Made by a program: the position numbers and the translations under genes. The notes under the pieces are model-generated. The model was not told the origin of the DNA. It made no database searches and was given only the letters and a program-made list of their open reading frames with translations. From an uncultured Christensenellaceae bacterium (GTDB taxonomy: Bacteria; Bacillota; Clostridia; Christensenellales; Borkfalkiaceae), in the NCBI GenBank assembly GCA_910588695.1, contig CAJUOV010000008.1:1-64000 (forward strand): a stretch of 64,000 nt of DNA, in the 5' to 3' direction. Positions 23,419 to 32,690 of this stretch are shown piece after piece. Position 1 is the first letter of the stretch, and each line of letters begins with the position of its first letter.

Positions 23419-24918
23419 TCATTCCGCAAACCGCAACAGCGTAAAGCTGTACGGCGGCAGTTTGATTCCGAACTGTGCTTTCTTTCCCTTTTCGCACGCC
23501 GCTTTTGCCGGCACGACTTTATCGGGTTCGTCAAAGCTGTTGTGCGCGTGCGGATCGCCTTTCATCTCGATCCGCTCTTTCATCACCACGCTTTCCGTAG
23601 CGAAATCCAAAAGACACTCCTGCTCCTCGCCCGTCTTGTTGATCGCAAAGAGCGCGTATTCCCCTTCGTCGTAGGCGCAAGCGGCGTAGATCTTTTCCGT
23701 TTCGCCGTAATCGCTGTCCATCTTCTCCGATTGGTTCGCAAGCCGCAGCGCCCTCCCCTTTGCGTATTTGATCGCAAGCTGATAGGGATAGTAGATCGTC
23801 TGACGGAACATTCTTCCGCCGTTCTCCGTCATCACGGGCGCAATCACATTTACAAGTTGTGCAAGACACCCCATTTTTACACGGTCGGCGTTATTTACGA
23901 GCGTGCATACAAGCCCCGCGAACGCCACTGCGTCGGCAAGATCGTACACGTTTTCGACCCTGCGCGGTCCCACCGTCCAACGGTCTTTGGATGTATCGTT
24001 GTAAACGTCGGCGTCGGTTGCCGTCGGCTTCGTATGCCAGATGTTCCACTCGTCGAGAGAGAGCTTCATTTTCTTCTTGCTGCGTTTATACGCGCCGACA
24101 TAGTCCGCGGTAGAAGCAACCGTTTTGATAAACCCGTCGAAATCCGTGTGCGCGCTCATAAAGTCTTCCAATCTTCCCGACTCGGTATAGGTGTAATACC
24201 TATGCAGCGAAATATAGTCCACATAGTTGTAGGTGTGCTGCAACACTACTCTGTCCCAATCGGGATAGGTGGGAGATACGGGAGAAGAAGAGCCGCAGAT
24301 CGTCAACCGAATATCGGAATCCACCCATTTCATGAGCTTCGCGGTCTCCGCCGCCTTACGCCCGTACTCCTCTGCAGTCAGCGCGCAGATCTGCCAGTCG
24401 CCGTCCATCTCGTTGCCGATGCACCAGGTTTTGATCGCAAAAGGTTCCGCTTTGCCGTTCGCTCTGCGCAGTTCGGAAGTCGTCGTCCCGCCCGCATAGT
24501 TGCAGTACTCCACGATCTGAGCCGCGTCGGAGGGAGTTCCCGTTCCCATATTGACCGCCATCATCACGTCGGAACCCACTTTCTCCGACCAATCGAAAAA
24601 TTCATGCAGCCCTACGAGGTTGGGTTCGATCTGTCCCCATGCGAGATCGAGGCGGACGGGTCTGTTCTTTCCGATCCCGTCTTTCCAGCAATAACCCGAC
24701 AGAAAGTTTCCGCCGGGGTAACGGATGATCGGAACATTCAATTCTTTGATTGCCGCAATCACGTCTTTGCGAAAGCCGTGTTCGTCCGCCAAAGGGTGTT
24801 CGGGATCATAGATCCCGCCGTAAACGGAACGCCCCATATGTTCCACAAAACTGCCCCACAACTCACGCTCGATGCTGCCGATCGTATAATCTTTGCTGAC
24901 GACGATTCTGTTTTTCAT
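23419..24918 (-). CDS. GH51 alpha-L-arabinofuranosidase
   Basis: The 499-residue cytoplasmic enzyme (no signal peptide) matches GH51 throughout: IRYPGGNFLSGYCWKDGIG near 64-83, the acid/base Glu170 in WCIGNEMDGDW and the nucleophile Glu290 in LSLDEWNIWH, followed by the C-terminal beta-sandwich. Length is as usual for the family. It removes alpha-L-arabinofuranosyl residues from imported arabinan or arabinoxylan oligosaccharides. It is the first gene of the operon, with a near-consensus promoter at 24980-25008 and two TTG-N6-CAA palindromes in the leader. Confidence 0.95.
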   Translation of the reverse strand: MKNRIVVSKDYTIGSIERELWGSFVEHMGRSVYGGIYDPEHPLADEHGFRKDVIAAIKELNVPIIRYPGGNFLSGYCWKDGIGKNRPVRLDLAWGQIEPNLVGLHEFFDWSEKVGSDVMMAVNMGTGTPSDAAQIVEYCNYAGGTTTSELRRANGKAEPFAIKTWCIGNEMDGDWQICALTAEEYGRKAAETAKLMKWVDSDIRLTICGSSSPVSPTYPDWDRVVLQHTYNYVDYISLHRYYTYTESGRLEDFMSAHTDFDGFIKTVASTADYVGAYKRSKKKMKLSLDEWNIWHTKPTATDADVYNDTSKDRWTVGPRRVENVYDLADAVAFAGLVCTLVNNADRVKMGCLAQLVNVIAPVMTENGGRMFRQTIYYPYQLAIKYAKGRALRLANQSEKMDSDYGETEKIYAACAYDEGEYALFAINKTGEEQECLLDFATESVVMKERIEMKGDPHAHNSFDEPDKVVPAKAACEKGKKAQFGIKLPPYSFTLLRFAE

Positions 24919-24943
24919 CTCAAGTCCTCTTTTTATATTTTTA

Positions 24944-24975
24944 TTGAATATTCAACATATATCTTGAATGATCAA
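24944..24975. promoter_or_regulatory. Two TTG-N6-CAA palindromes, putative operators
   Basis: TTGAATATTCAA (24944-24955, perfect) and TTGAATGATCAA (24964-24975) have centres exactly 20 bases apart, about two helical turns. They lie at and just downstream of the expected transcription start of the GH51 operon, a typical repressor position. Confidence 0.6.
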
Positions 24976-24979
24976 TCGA

Positions 24980-25008
24980 ATTATATCATAGGTTTCCATA
25001 TCTGTCAA
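24980..25008 (-). promoter_or_regulatory. Promoter of the GH51 operon
   Basis: TTGACA (25008-25003), 17 bases, TATAAT (24985-24980) on the minus strand: a full consensus sigma-A promoter. Confidence 0.88.
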
Positions 25009-25055
25009 TAGGTTTTTGAAAAATTTCACCGAAAAATATCGCCTCGAAAAATTAC

Positions 25056-25085
25056 TTGACAAGAATGTGGAAATTTTGTTAAACT
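25056..25085 (+). promoter_or_regulatory. Promoter of the ArsR-type regulator
   Basis: TTGACA at 25056-25061 and TAAACT at 25080-25085 (18-base spacer), 46 bases before the start codon. Confidence 0.6.
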
Positions 25086-25131
25086 AAACGGGAAAAGCGG
25101 AAGTTATTTCGGTGCGAACAGGTGGAAAATA

Positions 25132-26073
25132 ATGATAGTAGTGAATAACGCGCAAGAAAGTTTAAGTCTATTCGAGGCGCTTGCCTCTCCCGTCCGTTTA
25201 CAGATCATCGGGCTGTTACACGGCGGCGAAGAAATGAACATCAACGAAATCGCAAAACACGTCAATCTCACGAACAGCGCGCTCACGATGCACATACAAA
25301 AACTTGCCGATTGCGGAATCATTCGTATCCGTCTCTCCGCGCTCTCCCGCGGAACGCAGAAACTGTGTTCGCTGACAGAGGACAAAATTCTCATCGAACT
25401 CGTAGATAAGATGAGCAACGACAATTTTTACGAGACCGAGCTCGAAGTCGGACAGTATTCCGAATACTCCATCAATCCCACTTGCGGGCTTGCCGATCTG
25501 TATTCCCTCATCGGCGACTTCGACAGCCCGCAGGTCTTTTCTTATCCGGAGCGTTTTCAGGCGCACATCGTCTGGTTTACCGAAGGCTACGTCACCTACC
25601 GTTTTCCCAACAAACTGCGCACCTATCAAAGACCGGAAGAACTGCAAATTTCCATGGAGATTTCGGGCGAAGCCCCCGGTGCAAGCAATCACTTCCCCTC
25701 GGACATTCACTTTATCGTCAACGGGATCGACGTTGGCACATACATCTGTCCCGGAGAATACTTTGACCGCCGCGGACGATATACGCCCGACTGGTGGTCG
25801 TCAAACTTCGGTCAGTACGGCAGGATCAAAAATCTGTCTATCGACCGTTACGGCACTTCCCTCGACGGATTGCATATCGGCGACACAACGATCGAAGATT
25901 TGCACCTCGAAAAAAACGAACACATCTCCTTCACGGTCGACTGCCGCGATCAGAGCAATTACCACGGCGGCGTAAACCTCTTCGGCACAGGTTTCGGCGA
26001 CTACAATCAGGGAATCCGTTGCCGACTCTTCTACTCCGAAGCGGGAAAGGAACCCGAAAAAAACAAACAATAA
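25132..26073 (+). CDS. ArsR-type HTH regulator with beta-rich sensor domain
   Basis: The 313-residue protein has an N-terminal ArsR-like winged helix (about 10-90: LFEALASPVRLQIIGLL, then LTNSALTMHIQKLADCGII, then RGTQKLCSL) and a C-terminal domain of about 200 residues that lacks metal-binding Cys clusters and looks like a beta-sandwich (PTCGLA, FSYPER, PGEYFDRRGRYTPDWW, NFGQYG, FGTGFGDYNQGI). It is divergent from the GH51 operon and upstream of GH127, so it probably senses an arabinose-type ligand and controls both. A paralogue with the same layout is at 57376-58287. Confidence 0.85.
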   Translation: MIVVNNAQESLSLFEALASPVRLQIIGLLHGGEEMNINEIAKHVNLTNSALTMHIQKLADCGIIRIRLSALSRGTQKLCSLTEDKILIELVDKMSNDNFYETELEVGQYSEYSINPTCGLADLYSLIGDFDSPQVFSYPERFQAHIVWFTEGYVTYRFPNKLRTYQRPEELQISMEISGEAPGASNHFPSDIHFIVNGIDVGTYICPGEYFDRRGRYTPDWWSSNFGQYGRIKNLSIDRYGTSLDGLHIGDTTIEDLHLEKNEHISFTVDCRDQSNYHGGVNLFGTGFGDYNQGIRCRLFYSEAGKEPEKNKQ

Positions 26074-26075
26074 TC

Positions 26076-26117
26076 AAAAGACCCGACGGTTTTGAAAAAT
26101 CCATCGGGTCTTTTCTT
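26076..26117 (+). terminator. Terminator of the regulator gene
   Basis: AAAAGACCCGACGG / CCATCGGGTCTTTT with an 11-base loop and T-rich tail directly after the stop. Confidence 0.85.
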
Positions 26118-26147
26118 CGATTTTTTGATTTATTTTTTCATTCGCTA

Positions 26148-26176
26148 TTGACAAACAACCTTTCCCTTGATAAAAT
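26148..26176 (+). promoter_or_regulatory. Promoter of the GH127 gene
   Basis: TTGACA at 26148-26153, 17-base spacer, TAAAAT at 26171-26176. AAGGAG at 26204-26209 then precedes the ATG at 26217. Confidence 0.85.
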
Positions 26177-26216
26177 AACGGCGACTTCAAAACGAAATCA
26201 CTCAAGGAGAATCAAA

Positions 26217-28016
26217 ATGAAACCACTCGGATACCGGAGCGTAACCGTTCTCGACGGTTTTTGGAAACAAACGCGTGAAAAAAATGCGCGTATTTCGTTA
26301 ATGAACGTATATCGCCGATTCGAGGAGACGGGACGTTTTTCCGCGCTCGACTGCGTAAAACGCGACCCGCCGCCGCACATTTTTTTCGATTCGGACGTAG
26401 CAAAATGGTTGGAGGCGGCGGCGTATCTTTACCATGATTATCCCGACGGCGAAATCAAAAACATCATCGACAAGTCCGTAAACGCGATCGCCGCGGCGCA
26501 ACTGCCGAACGGATATTATAACAGTTACTATCAAGTGTATAAAAAGGACAAAATCTTTGCCGAGCGAATGGAACATGAGCTCTACTGCGCGGGACACCTG
26601 ATCGAAGCGGCGGTCGCGCTCTTCGAAGCGGGGCTCGGAGACAAGCTGCTGCTTGTCATGCGCAAATACGCCGACTATATCCACGAACGTTTTTACGTTG
26701 CGCGCGATCCCCTTTTTACGACCTGCGGTCACCCCGAGATCGAGTTGGCGCTCGTCCGACTTTTCGAATGTACGAACGAACGAAAATATCTTACGCTTGC
26801 GGAATTCTTTTTGAACGAACGCGGAAAAAAACCCGAATACGTCTATCCTTTCTTCGATTCAACCTACGATCAGAGCCACATGCCCGTCAGAGAACAGACG
26901 GAAGCGGTCGGGCACGCCGTGCGCGCGTTATATCTGTATATCGCTATGGCGGAAGCGGGAAGAATTTCAAAAGATTCCCCTCTGCTCAAAGCGGCGGAAA
27001 GACTGTTTGATAATATCGTGAATCAAAAAATGTATGTGACGGGCGGAACGGGTTCCAACTACTTCGGAGAACGTTTTACCGCTCCCTACGATCTGCCCAA
27101 CGAATACGCCTATGCGGAGACCTGCTCGGCGATTGCGCTGGCGTTCTTCTGCGAAAGTCTTGCAAAAGCGGAAAATAAAGCAAAATATCACGACGTGTTC
27201 GAACGGGTACTCTATAATAATTTATTGGCGGGACAGTCCGCAGACGGAAAGGGGTTCTTCTACACCAATCCGCTGGAAACGAATATATCGCATCTGAAGT
27301 TCGCGCGCGAGGTTAAGGGATACCCCTACCAACCTATCGTGGAGCGCGTAGAAGTGTTCGACTGCTCCTGCTGCCCGCCGAATTTTATCCGCTTTGTGGG
27401 CAGAATCGGCGACTGCATTTACGGCGAAGAGAACGATCGGGCTTATATCCATCAATACATTTCTTCCGAAGCGAACATCGGAAAGCTGAAAATCAAAATG
27501 AACTCCGGATTCCCCTACGACGGAGAAGTTAAAATCGTTGCCGAGGGAACGGGCGCGCTCGGAACACGCGTTCCCCCTTGGTGCGATAAATTGACTTGTA
27601 CGGTAAACGGCAAGTCCGTTACGCCCGAAACGAGCGACGGCTACCTGATGTTTGAAGTAAAAGGCATGTGTGAAATCCTGCTGAATTTCAATATGCGTCC
27701 CCGCTTTATTTACTCCAACGAAAACGTTTCTCAAAACTGCGGTCGGAAAGCGGTTGAATACGGTCCGCTCGTGCTGTGCGCCGAGGGCGTAGATAACGGA
27801 AACAATCTGCGCAATATCGTGATTCCGTCAACGGAACACGCAAAAGTCTGCCGCGACGGTATATTTTCGGTAACCATTCCCGCCGAACGGCTGCATACTT
27901 CCGACGCCCTTTACTCCTATCGTCCGCCCGAAAAAGAAAAGATCGAATTAAAACTGATCCCATACTTTTTATGGGCAAACCGCGGCGAAACGGATATGCA
28001 GATCTGGTTTATGTAA
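26217..28016 (+). CDS. GH127 beta-L-arabinofuranosidase
   Basis: The 599-residue enzyme starts at the ATG at 26217, which has AAGGAG and a promoter behind the upstream terminator; a longer frame reaching back into the regulator gene is not used. It shows the GH127 zinc site: Glu301-x-Cys303 in YAETCSAIA and the Cys385-Cys386 pair in CSCCPPNF, where one Cys is the known unusual nucleophile (compare HypBA1). It has no signal peptide, so it is cytoplasmic. It cleaves beta-1,2-arabinofuranosyl links, for example of plant extensin side chains, complementing the GH51 enzyme. Confidence 0.95.
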   Translation: MKPLGYRSVTVLDGFWKQTREKNARISLMNVYRRFEETGRFSALDCVKRDPPPHIFFDSDVAKWLEAAAYLYHDYPDGEIKNIIDKSVNAIAAAQLPNGYYNSYYQVYKKDKIFAERMEHELYCAGHLIEAAVALFEAGLGDKLLLVMRKYADYIHERFYVARDPLFTTCGHPEIELALVRLFECTNERKYLTLAEFFLNERGKKPEYVYPFFDSTYDQSHMPVREQTEAVGHAVRALYLYIAMAEAGRISKDSPLLKAAERLFDNIVNQKMYVTGGTGSNYFGERFTAPYDLPNEYAYAETCSAIALAFFCESLAKAENKAKYHDVFERVLYNNLLAGQSADGKGFFYTNPLETNISHLKFAREVKGYPYQPIVERVEVFDCSCCPPNFIRFVGRIGDCIYGEENDRAYIHQYISSEANIGKLKIKMNSGFPYDGEVKIVAEGTGALGTRVPPWCDKLTCTVNGKSVTPETSDGYLMFEVKGMCEILLNFNMRPRFIYSNENVSQNCGRKAVEYGPLVLCAEGVDNGNNLRNIVIPSTEHAKVCRDGIFSVTIPAERLHTSDALYSYRPPEKEKIELKLIPYFLWANRGETDMQIWFM

Positions 28017-28023
28017 ATCATAG

Positions 28024-28060
28024 AAAAAACGCAAGTTGATAAGTTCAACTTGCGTTTTTT
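28024..28060. terminator. Bidirectional terminator between GH127 and tRNA-Thr
   Basis: AAAACGCAAGTTG / CAACTTGCGTTTT with flanking A- and T-runs; it serves the GH127 transcript and, on the other strand, the tRNA. Confidence 0.85.
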
Positions 28061-28136
<76 letters not shown>

Positions 28137-28218
28137 AAACGATAACAGTATATTCGAAAAATTCATTCAAGTCAAGCAATAATGAGATGTTTGACAAAAA
28201 TTATTTCCGCCGAAACGG

Positions 28219-28250
28219 AAGCTCCCGCGCAATTCAGCACGGGAGCTTTT
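28219..28250. terminator. Hairpin behind clpB
   Basis: GCTCCCG / CGGGAGC with a 12-base loop, 13 bases after the clpB stop; the T-run is better on the plus strand. Confidence 0.5.
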
Positions 28251-28262
28251 GCATGCCAATTT

Positions 28263-30836
28263 TCAAGTGATTATAATTTCTTTTCCGTCGTAGTCGATCG
28301 TGAGCTTGCTTCCCTCCTTAGGCGGATCGGAAACAATTCTTCTTGCAACGGGCGTCTCGATCTTCGACTGAATAAACCGCTTCAACGGTCTTGCGCCGTA
28401 AACGGGATCATATCCGCCGTCGGAAATATACGCCTTTGCCCGATCGGTCACTTCAAGCAGAAGATTTTCTCCTTTCAGACGGTTTTGAAGCCGCCCGATG
28501 AGAATATCAACGATCTTGTCGATTTCAGATTGCGAAAGCGGTTTGAATGTTACGATTTCGTCCAGCCGATTCAAAAACTCGGGACGGAAACTGCGTTTCA
28601 GAAGCTCGCTTACTGCTTTCTGCGCGGCGGGCGTGATCTCTTCGCCCTCGATCCCCTCCATAATGAGATCGGAACCGAGATTGGAAGTTAAAATAATGAT
28701 CGTATTTTTGAAATCGACCGTTCTGCCCTGCGAATCGGTCACTCTGCCGTCGTCGAGTATCTGCAACAGAATATTGAATACATCGGGGTGCGCCTTTTCG
28801 ATTTCGTCGAACAACACGATAGAATAGGGCTTTCTGCGCACGGCTTCGGTGAGCGTGCCGCCCTCTTCGTATCCGACGTATCCGGGAGGCGCGCCGACAA
28901 GACGGGAGACGGAAAATTTTTCCATATACTCCGACATATCGATTCTGACAAGATTTCTTTCGTCGTCAAAAAGATTTTCCGCAAGCGACTTTGCAAGCTC
29001 CGTTTTACCCACGCCCGTAGGACCGAGAAACAAAAACGACCCGATGGGACGGTTGGGATCGGAGATTCCCGCGCGCGCCCTCAAAATCGCGTCGGAAACC
29101 TTTCTGACCGCCTCGTCCTGCCCGACGACCCGTTTATGAAGTTCCTCCCCGAGACGCAAAAGTTTTTCTCTCTCGCCCTCTTCGAGCCTCTTTACGGGGA
29201 TTCCCGTCCAGCGGGATACGATCACGTCGATCTCGTTTTTTGTTACTTCGTCTTGAAGCATACGCTTCTCTTTATTGTTCTTGCGCGCCGCTTCGAGCTT
29301 CTTTTCAAGTTCCGGAAGTTCACCGAATTCGATGCGCCCCGCCGTACTGTAATCGCCATGCGTTTTGGCGTTTTCAAGATCGCCGCGCAGAGAATCGATC
29401 TTCTCTTTGAGCTCTTTCTCATCACGAATGCGGTCTTTTTCCTCTTCCCAGACTACTTTCATAGAATCGAACTGCTCTTTGAGTTTATTCAACTCCTCTT
29501 TCAGAATTTGCAGACGCGCGCACGACACCTCGTCCTTTTCCTTGGAGAGCGCGTTCTCCTCCACTTCGAGTTGAATGATTTTACGGTTCATCGAATCCAG
29601 TTCGGCGGGCATGGAATCGATCTCTGTGCGGATCATCGCCGCCGCCTCGTCCACGAGATCGATCGCCTTATCCGGCAGAAACCGATCGGAAATATAACGG
29701 TTCGAAAGAGTCGCCGCCGCAATGAGCGCGTCGTCATGAATGCGGACGCCGTGGAAAATTTCAAAGCGTTCTTTGAGCCCGCGTAAAATTGAGACCGTAT
29801 CCTCTACCGTCGGCTCGCCCACCAGAACAGGCTGGAACCTGCGTTCCAATGCCGCGTCTTTCTCGATGTACTGGCGGTATTCGTCGAGCGTCGTCGCGCC
29901 GATACAATGCAGCTCTCCCCGCGCAAGCAACGGTTTCAAGATATTCCCCGCGTCGAGCGCGCCTTCGCCCTTTCCCGCGCCGACGACGGTGTGCAGTTCG
30001 TCGATAAAAAGCAGAATCTTTCCCTCGGATTTCGTCACTTCGGCAAGCACCGCTTTCAGACGCTCCTCAAATTCTCCTCTGTACTTCGCGCCCGCGATGA
30101 GCGCGCCCACATCGAGCGAAAAAAGCGTTCTCTCTTTCAGCCCCTCCGGCACGTCTCCCTTGACGATCCGCTGGGCGAGCCCTTCGGCGATCGCAGTTTT
30201 TCCGACTCCCGGCTCGCCGATCAGAACGGGATTGTTTTTTGTTTTTCTCGAAAGAATCCGAATGACGTTTCTGATCTCCTCGTCCCTGCCGATCACCGGC
30301 TCCAATTTATGTTCGGAAGCCCGCTTCGTCAGATCGCTTCCGTATTTTTCAAGCGCCTCGTAGGTGCTTTCGGGGTCGTCGCTCTTTACGTTCTGCGTAC
30401 CGCGCACCGCTTTCAACCCCTTCAAAAATTTGTCTTTCGTCACTCCGAAACGGAGTAACACCTTATCGAGCCCCCGTTCCGCATTATCAAACAGGCATAA
30501 AAAGAGATGCTCCGCCGAGACGTACTCGTCATTCATGCCCGCCGCAAGTTTATCCGCCTCTGCAAGTAATCTTCTTAATGAAGCGGAGGGATACGCCTCT
30601 CCCGCGCCCGAACCGGAGACGCGCGGCAGACGTTTTACCTCTTCTTTAACGGCATGTTCGAGCCCCTCTCCGTCGCAACCCGCTTTTTGCAGCATGCGGC
30701 GGGGAGCGCCGTCTTTTGCAAGGAGCGCCGCGGCAAGGTGCAGAGTCGTCAGCTCCGGATTGGAATATTCCGTCGCCAGCGACTGCGCGTTTTCGATTGC
30801 TTTTACCGAATTTTTCGTATAACGATCTGCGTTCAC
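28263..30836 (-). CDS. clpB: ClpB disaggregase
   Basis: The 857-residue AAA+ chaperone has the N-domain repeats (1-145), a first nucleotide-binding domain with Walker [10 protein letters not shown] and Walker B LLFIDELH, the long middle coiled coil (about 400-520) that marks ClpB rather than ClpC, and a second domain with [12 protein letters not shown] and [10 protein letters not shown]. It rescues aggregated proteins together with DnaK. The GTG at 30836 is the apparent start with GGGAGG 14 bases upstream. A TATAAT lies near 30877. I see no CIRCE or CtsR-type operator in front. Confidence 0.97.
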   Translation of the reverse strand: MNADRYTKNSVKAIENAQSLATEYSNPELTTLHLAAALLAKDGAPRRMLQKAGCDGEGLEHAVKEEVKRLPRVSGSGAGEAYPSASLRRLLAEADKLAAGMNDEYVSAEHLFLCLFDNAERGLDKVLLRFGVTKDKFLKGLKAVRGTQNVKSDDPESTYEALEKYGSDLTKRASEHKLEPVIGRDEEIRNVIRILSRKTKNNPVLIGEPGVGKTAIAEGLAQRIVKGDVPEGLKERTLFSLDVGALIAGAKYRGEFEERLKAVLAEVTKSEGKILLFIDELHTVVGAGKGEGALDAGNILKPLLARGELHCIGATTLDEYRQYIEKDAALERRFQPVLVGEPTVEDTVSILRGLKERFEIFHGVRIHDDALIAAATLSNRYISDRFLPDKAIDLVDEAAAMIRTEIDSMPAELDSMNRKIIQLEVEENALSKEKDEVSCARLQILKEELNKLKEQFDSMKVVWEEEKDRIRDEKELKEKIDSLRGDLENAKTHGDYSTAGRIEFGELPELEKKLEAARKNNKEKRMLQDEVTKNEIDVIVSRWTGIPVKRLEEGEREKLLRLGEELHKRVVGQDEAVRKVSDAILRARAGISDPNRPIGSFLFLGPTGVGKTELAKSLAENLFDDERNLVRIDMSEYMEKFSVSRLVGAPPGYVGYEEGGTLTEAVRRKPYSIVLFDEIEKAHPDVFNILLQILDDGRVTDSQGRTVDFKNTIIILTSNLGSDLIMEGIEGEEITPAAQKAVSELLKRSFRPEFLNRLDEIVTFKPLSQSEIDKIVDILIGRLQNRLKGENLLLEVTDRAKAYISDGGYDPVYGARPLKRFIQSKIETPVARRIVSDPPKEGSKLTIDYDGKEIIIT

Positions 30837-30919
30837 TTTTCCGAACCTCCCGTATTTTGTTCTTTTCGCTTCTATTATACCGCAGAATGAAAAGGATTAA
30901 ACGGCGGAACGGCGCAAAA

Positions 30920-31903
30920 TCATTTCTTATTTTTGCCTTTTGCATGCATGATCGTAATAATAATCAGGCAAAGAATTCCGCCGACGGGAAAAGCAACCCA
31001 TGCCGAATTCCACCAATTTCCGATCGCCCCGAAGAGAAGAAAAAGCGCCGTCGCAATCATCATGATCACTCCGCAGATCACGCCTTGCTGCTTTTGACGG
31101 GGAGTCGGATATTCTTTTCCGTCCCGCCCGTTGTATCCCTCGACGTTATATTTGACGCGCTGGATCAAAAGGCAGACGAGTCCGCCCAAAATCGAAGCGA
31201 ACACGAAAAAGAACGCCGCAGCCACATAACAGATCGCCTCTCCGATATTTCTTGCGGCAATCACGCCCGAACTGACGAGAGCGGTAAAGACGATCAAAAA
31301 AACGAGATTCAGAAATATTGCGGACGCAAGGCAAGAAATTCCGACTGCAAACCGCTTTTGAAACCTTTTCAAATTCTCTTCGCCGAAACCTCCGTTCAGA
31401 ACGGGATTTTCTTTTATAAATCTCTTATGCTTCAATCGCGCGTACACAAAACAAAATACCGACGCGGCAAAGAACAACAGCACCGACGACGCGCCCAGAC
31501 TTTCAATCACAACGAGATAGCGGTCTGAGAAGGTCTGCGCAAACCCGACGAGCGCTACGCACACGGCGATGCCGAAGAATAAAAAGAATGCGCCGAGCGA
31601 TAATCCGACCATATATCTGTTCATGTGGCGCGCATAAACTCCGATCTCGGCGCCTGCGGGCGTTTCCTCCCCAACGTCTGGATTTTCCGTCTCTTCCGAA
31701 TCGGTAACCGATCCCTGCATCATCACGTCGATCGACACCGAAAACAAATCGCTGAGAGAGATCAGTTTGTCCGTTTCGGGATAGGCTTCTCCCGTCTCCC
31801 ATTTCGAAACGGATTGGCGGGACACGCCGAGGCGGTCGGCAAGTTCTTCCTGCGTGATCTGATCCCGTTTCCTCAGACGTCGCAGATTTTCTGCAAAATT
31901 CAT
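30920..31903 (-). CDS. Membrane-bound XRE-family regulator
   Basis: The ATG at 31903 (MNFAENLRRL) with GGAGG is chosen over a TTG four codons earlier. The 327-residue protein has an N-terminal Cro/CI helix-turn-helix (ITQEELADRLGVSRQSVSKWE, about 15-37) and, after a Glu-rich linker, about seven membrane helices (100-325). Such proteins are common in Clostridia and probably sense the membrane state or a lipid-active compound. Target genes are not evident. Confidence 0.82.
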   Translation of the reverse strand: MNFAENLRRLRKRDQITQEELADRLGVSRQSVSKWETGEAYPETDKLISLSDLFSVSIDVMMQGSVTDSEETENPDVGEETPAGAEIGVYARHMNRYMVGLSLGAFFLFFGIAVCVALVGFAQTFSDRYLVVIESLGASSVLLFFAASVFCFVYARLKHKRFIKENPVLNGGFGEENLKRFQKRFAVGISCLASAIFLNLVFLIVFTALVSSGVIAARNIGEAICYVAAAFFFVFASILGGLVCLLIQRVKYNVEGYNGRDGKEYPTPRQKQQGVICGVIMMIATALFLLFGAIGNWWNSAWVAFPVGGILCLIIITIMHAKGKNKK

Positions 31904-32023
31904 AAATTCCTCCAAAAGTGGATTTTTTTCTTATTATAAGCGTGCACGGAATAACGATCAACCAACTTTCGTTTGCAACGACGATTTTTTGCGCAACTTG
32001 CGGTTGCATTTTTGATTTTTTAC

Positions 32024-32053
32024 AAAAAAAGCGCACCGTAGGATTACGGCGCG
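32024..32053 (-). terminator. Terminator of the YigZ-tyrS unit
   Basis: On the minus strand GCGCCGTAA / TTACGGTGCGC followed by seven T; it lies 16 bases behind the YigZ-family stop. Confidence 0.8.
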
Positions 32054-32068
32054 TCAGATGACACAAGA

Positions 32069-32689
32069 TTACCCGCAAGGAAAAAATCCGGTTTCTCCCC
32101 TTTTGATTTCCGCTCTGCCGCGGAATTCGTTGCGAACGGCAGAAATAAACAATTCTTCTTCACATGTTCTTACGCGGAATAAAAACAATGTTTTTTCGCC
32201 GTACTCCCGCCCCGTCACGATTTTGTTCTCCGCAAAGCGGGCGAGCGTTTTTCCGTCGGAATAGGAAACGCCGACCCCGATCGTCACGCATTCGTCGAAC
32301 AAAGAAATACGGGCGCTTTGTACCGCTTCCGCCGCGCCTGTTGCGTAAGCGCGCGTAAGTCCGCCCGCGCCCAGCTTGATCCCCCCGAAATAGCGAACGG
32401 TTGCGACGAGCGTTTCAAACAGTTTTTTTGCTCTCAGCACGCCCAAGATCGGCATACCCGCCGTACCCTGCGGTTCGCCATCGTCGGAAAAACGGACGAC
32501 GTTCCCCACGCGGTCGGCGACAAACGCATAGCAGATATGCGTTGCAAGCGGATGCTTTTCGCGAAGCAGCGCAAGATACGCCCGCGCCTCTTCTTCGCTT
32601 TCGACATGCACGGCATAAGTTAAAAACCGCGACTTTTCGATCACGCGCTCGCACTCCGCGCCGCTTAAAATGCTCAGATATGCCGCCAT
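32069..32689 (-). CDS. YigZ/IMPACT family protein
   Basis: The 206-residue protein matches the YigZ (UPF0029, IMPACT N-terminal) family: SRFLTYAVHVESEEEA near the start, the strongly conserved SDDGEPQGTAGMPIL (about 70-84) and RYFGGIKLGAGGLTRAY (about 103-119). Length is normal. In eukaryotes the relative IMPACT acts in translation control; the bacterial role is unclear. The start is directly behind tyrS (one base), so both are co-transcribed. Confidence 0.9.
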   Translation of the reverse strand: MAAYLSILSGAECERVIEKSRFLTYAVHVESEEEARAYLALLREKHPLATHICYAFVADRVGNVVRFSDDGEPQGTAGMPILGVLRAKKLFETLVATVRYFGGIKLGAGGLTRAYATGAAEAVQSARISLFDECVTIGVGVSYSDGKTLARFAENKIVTGREYGEKTLFLFRVRTCEEELFISAVRNEFRGRAEIKRGETGFFPCG

Positions 32690-32690
32690 C

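Noticed and set aside
25794..26216. Long N-terminal extension of the GH127 gene
   Set aside because: The upstream frame overlaps the regulator gene, crosses its terminator and is Arg-rich nonsense; the ATG at 26217 has a promoter and AAGGAG.
30837..30919. CIRCE or CtsR operator in front of clpB
   Set aside because: Only a TATAAT-like -10 is seen; no inverted TTAGCACTC repeat and no tandem GGTCAAA heptamers.
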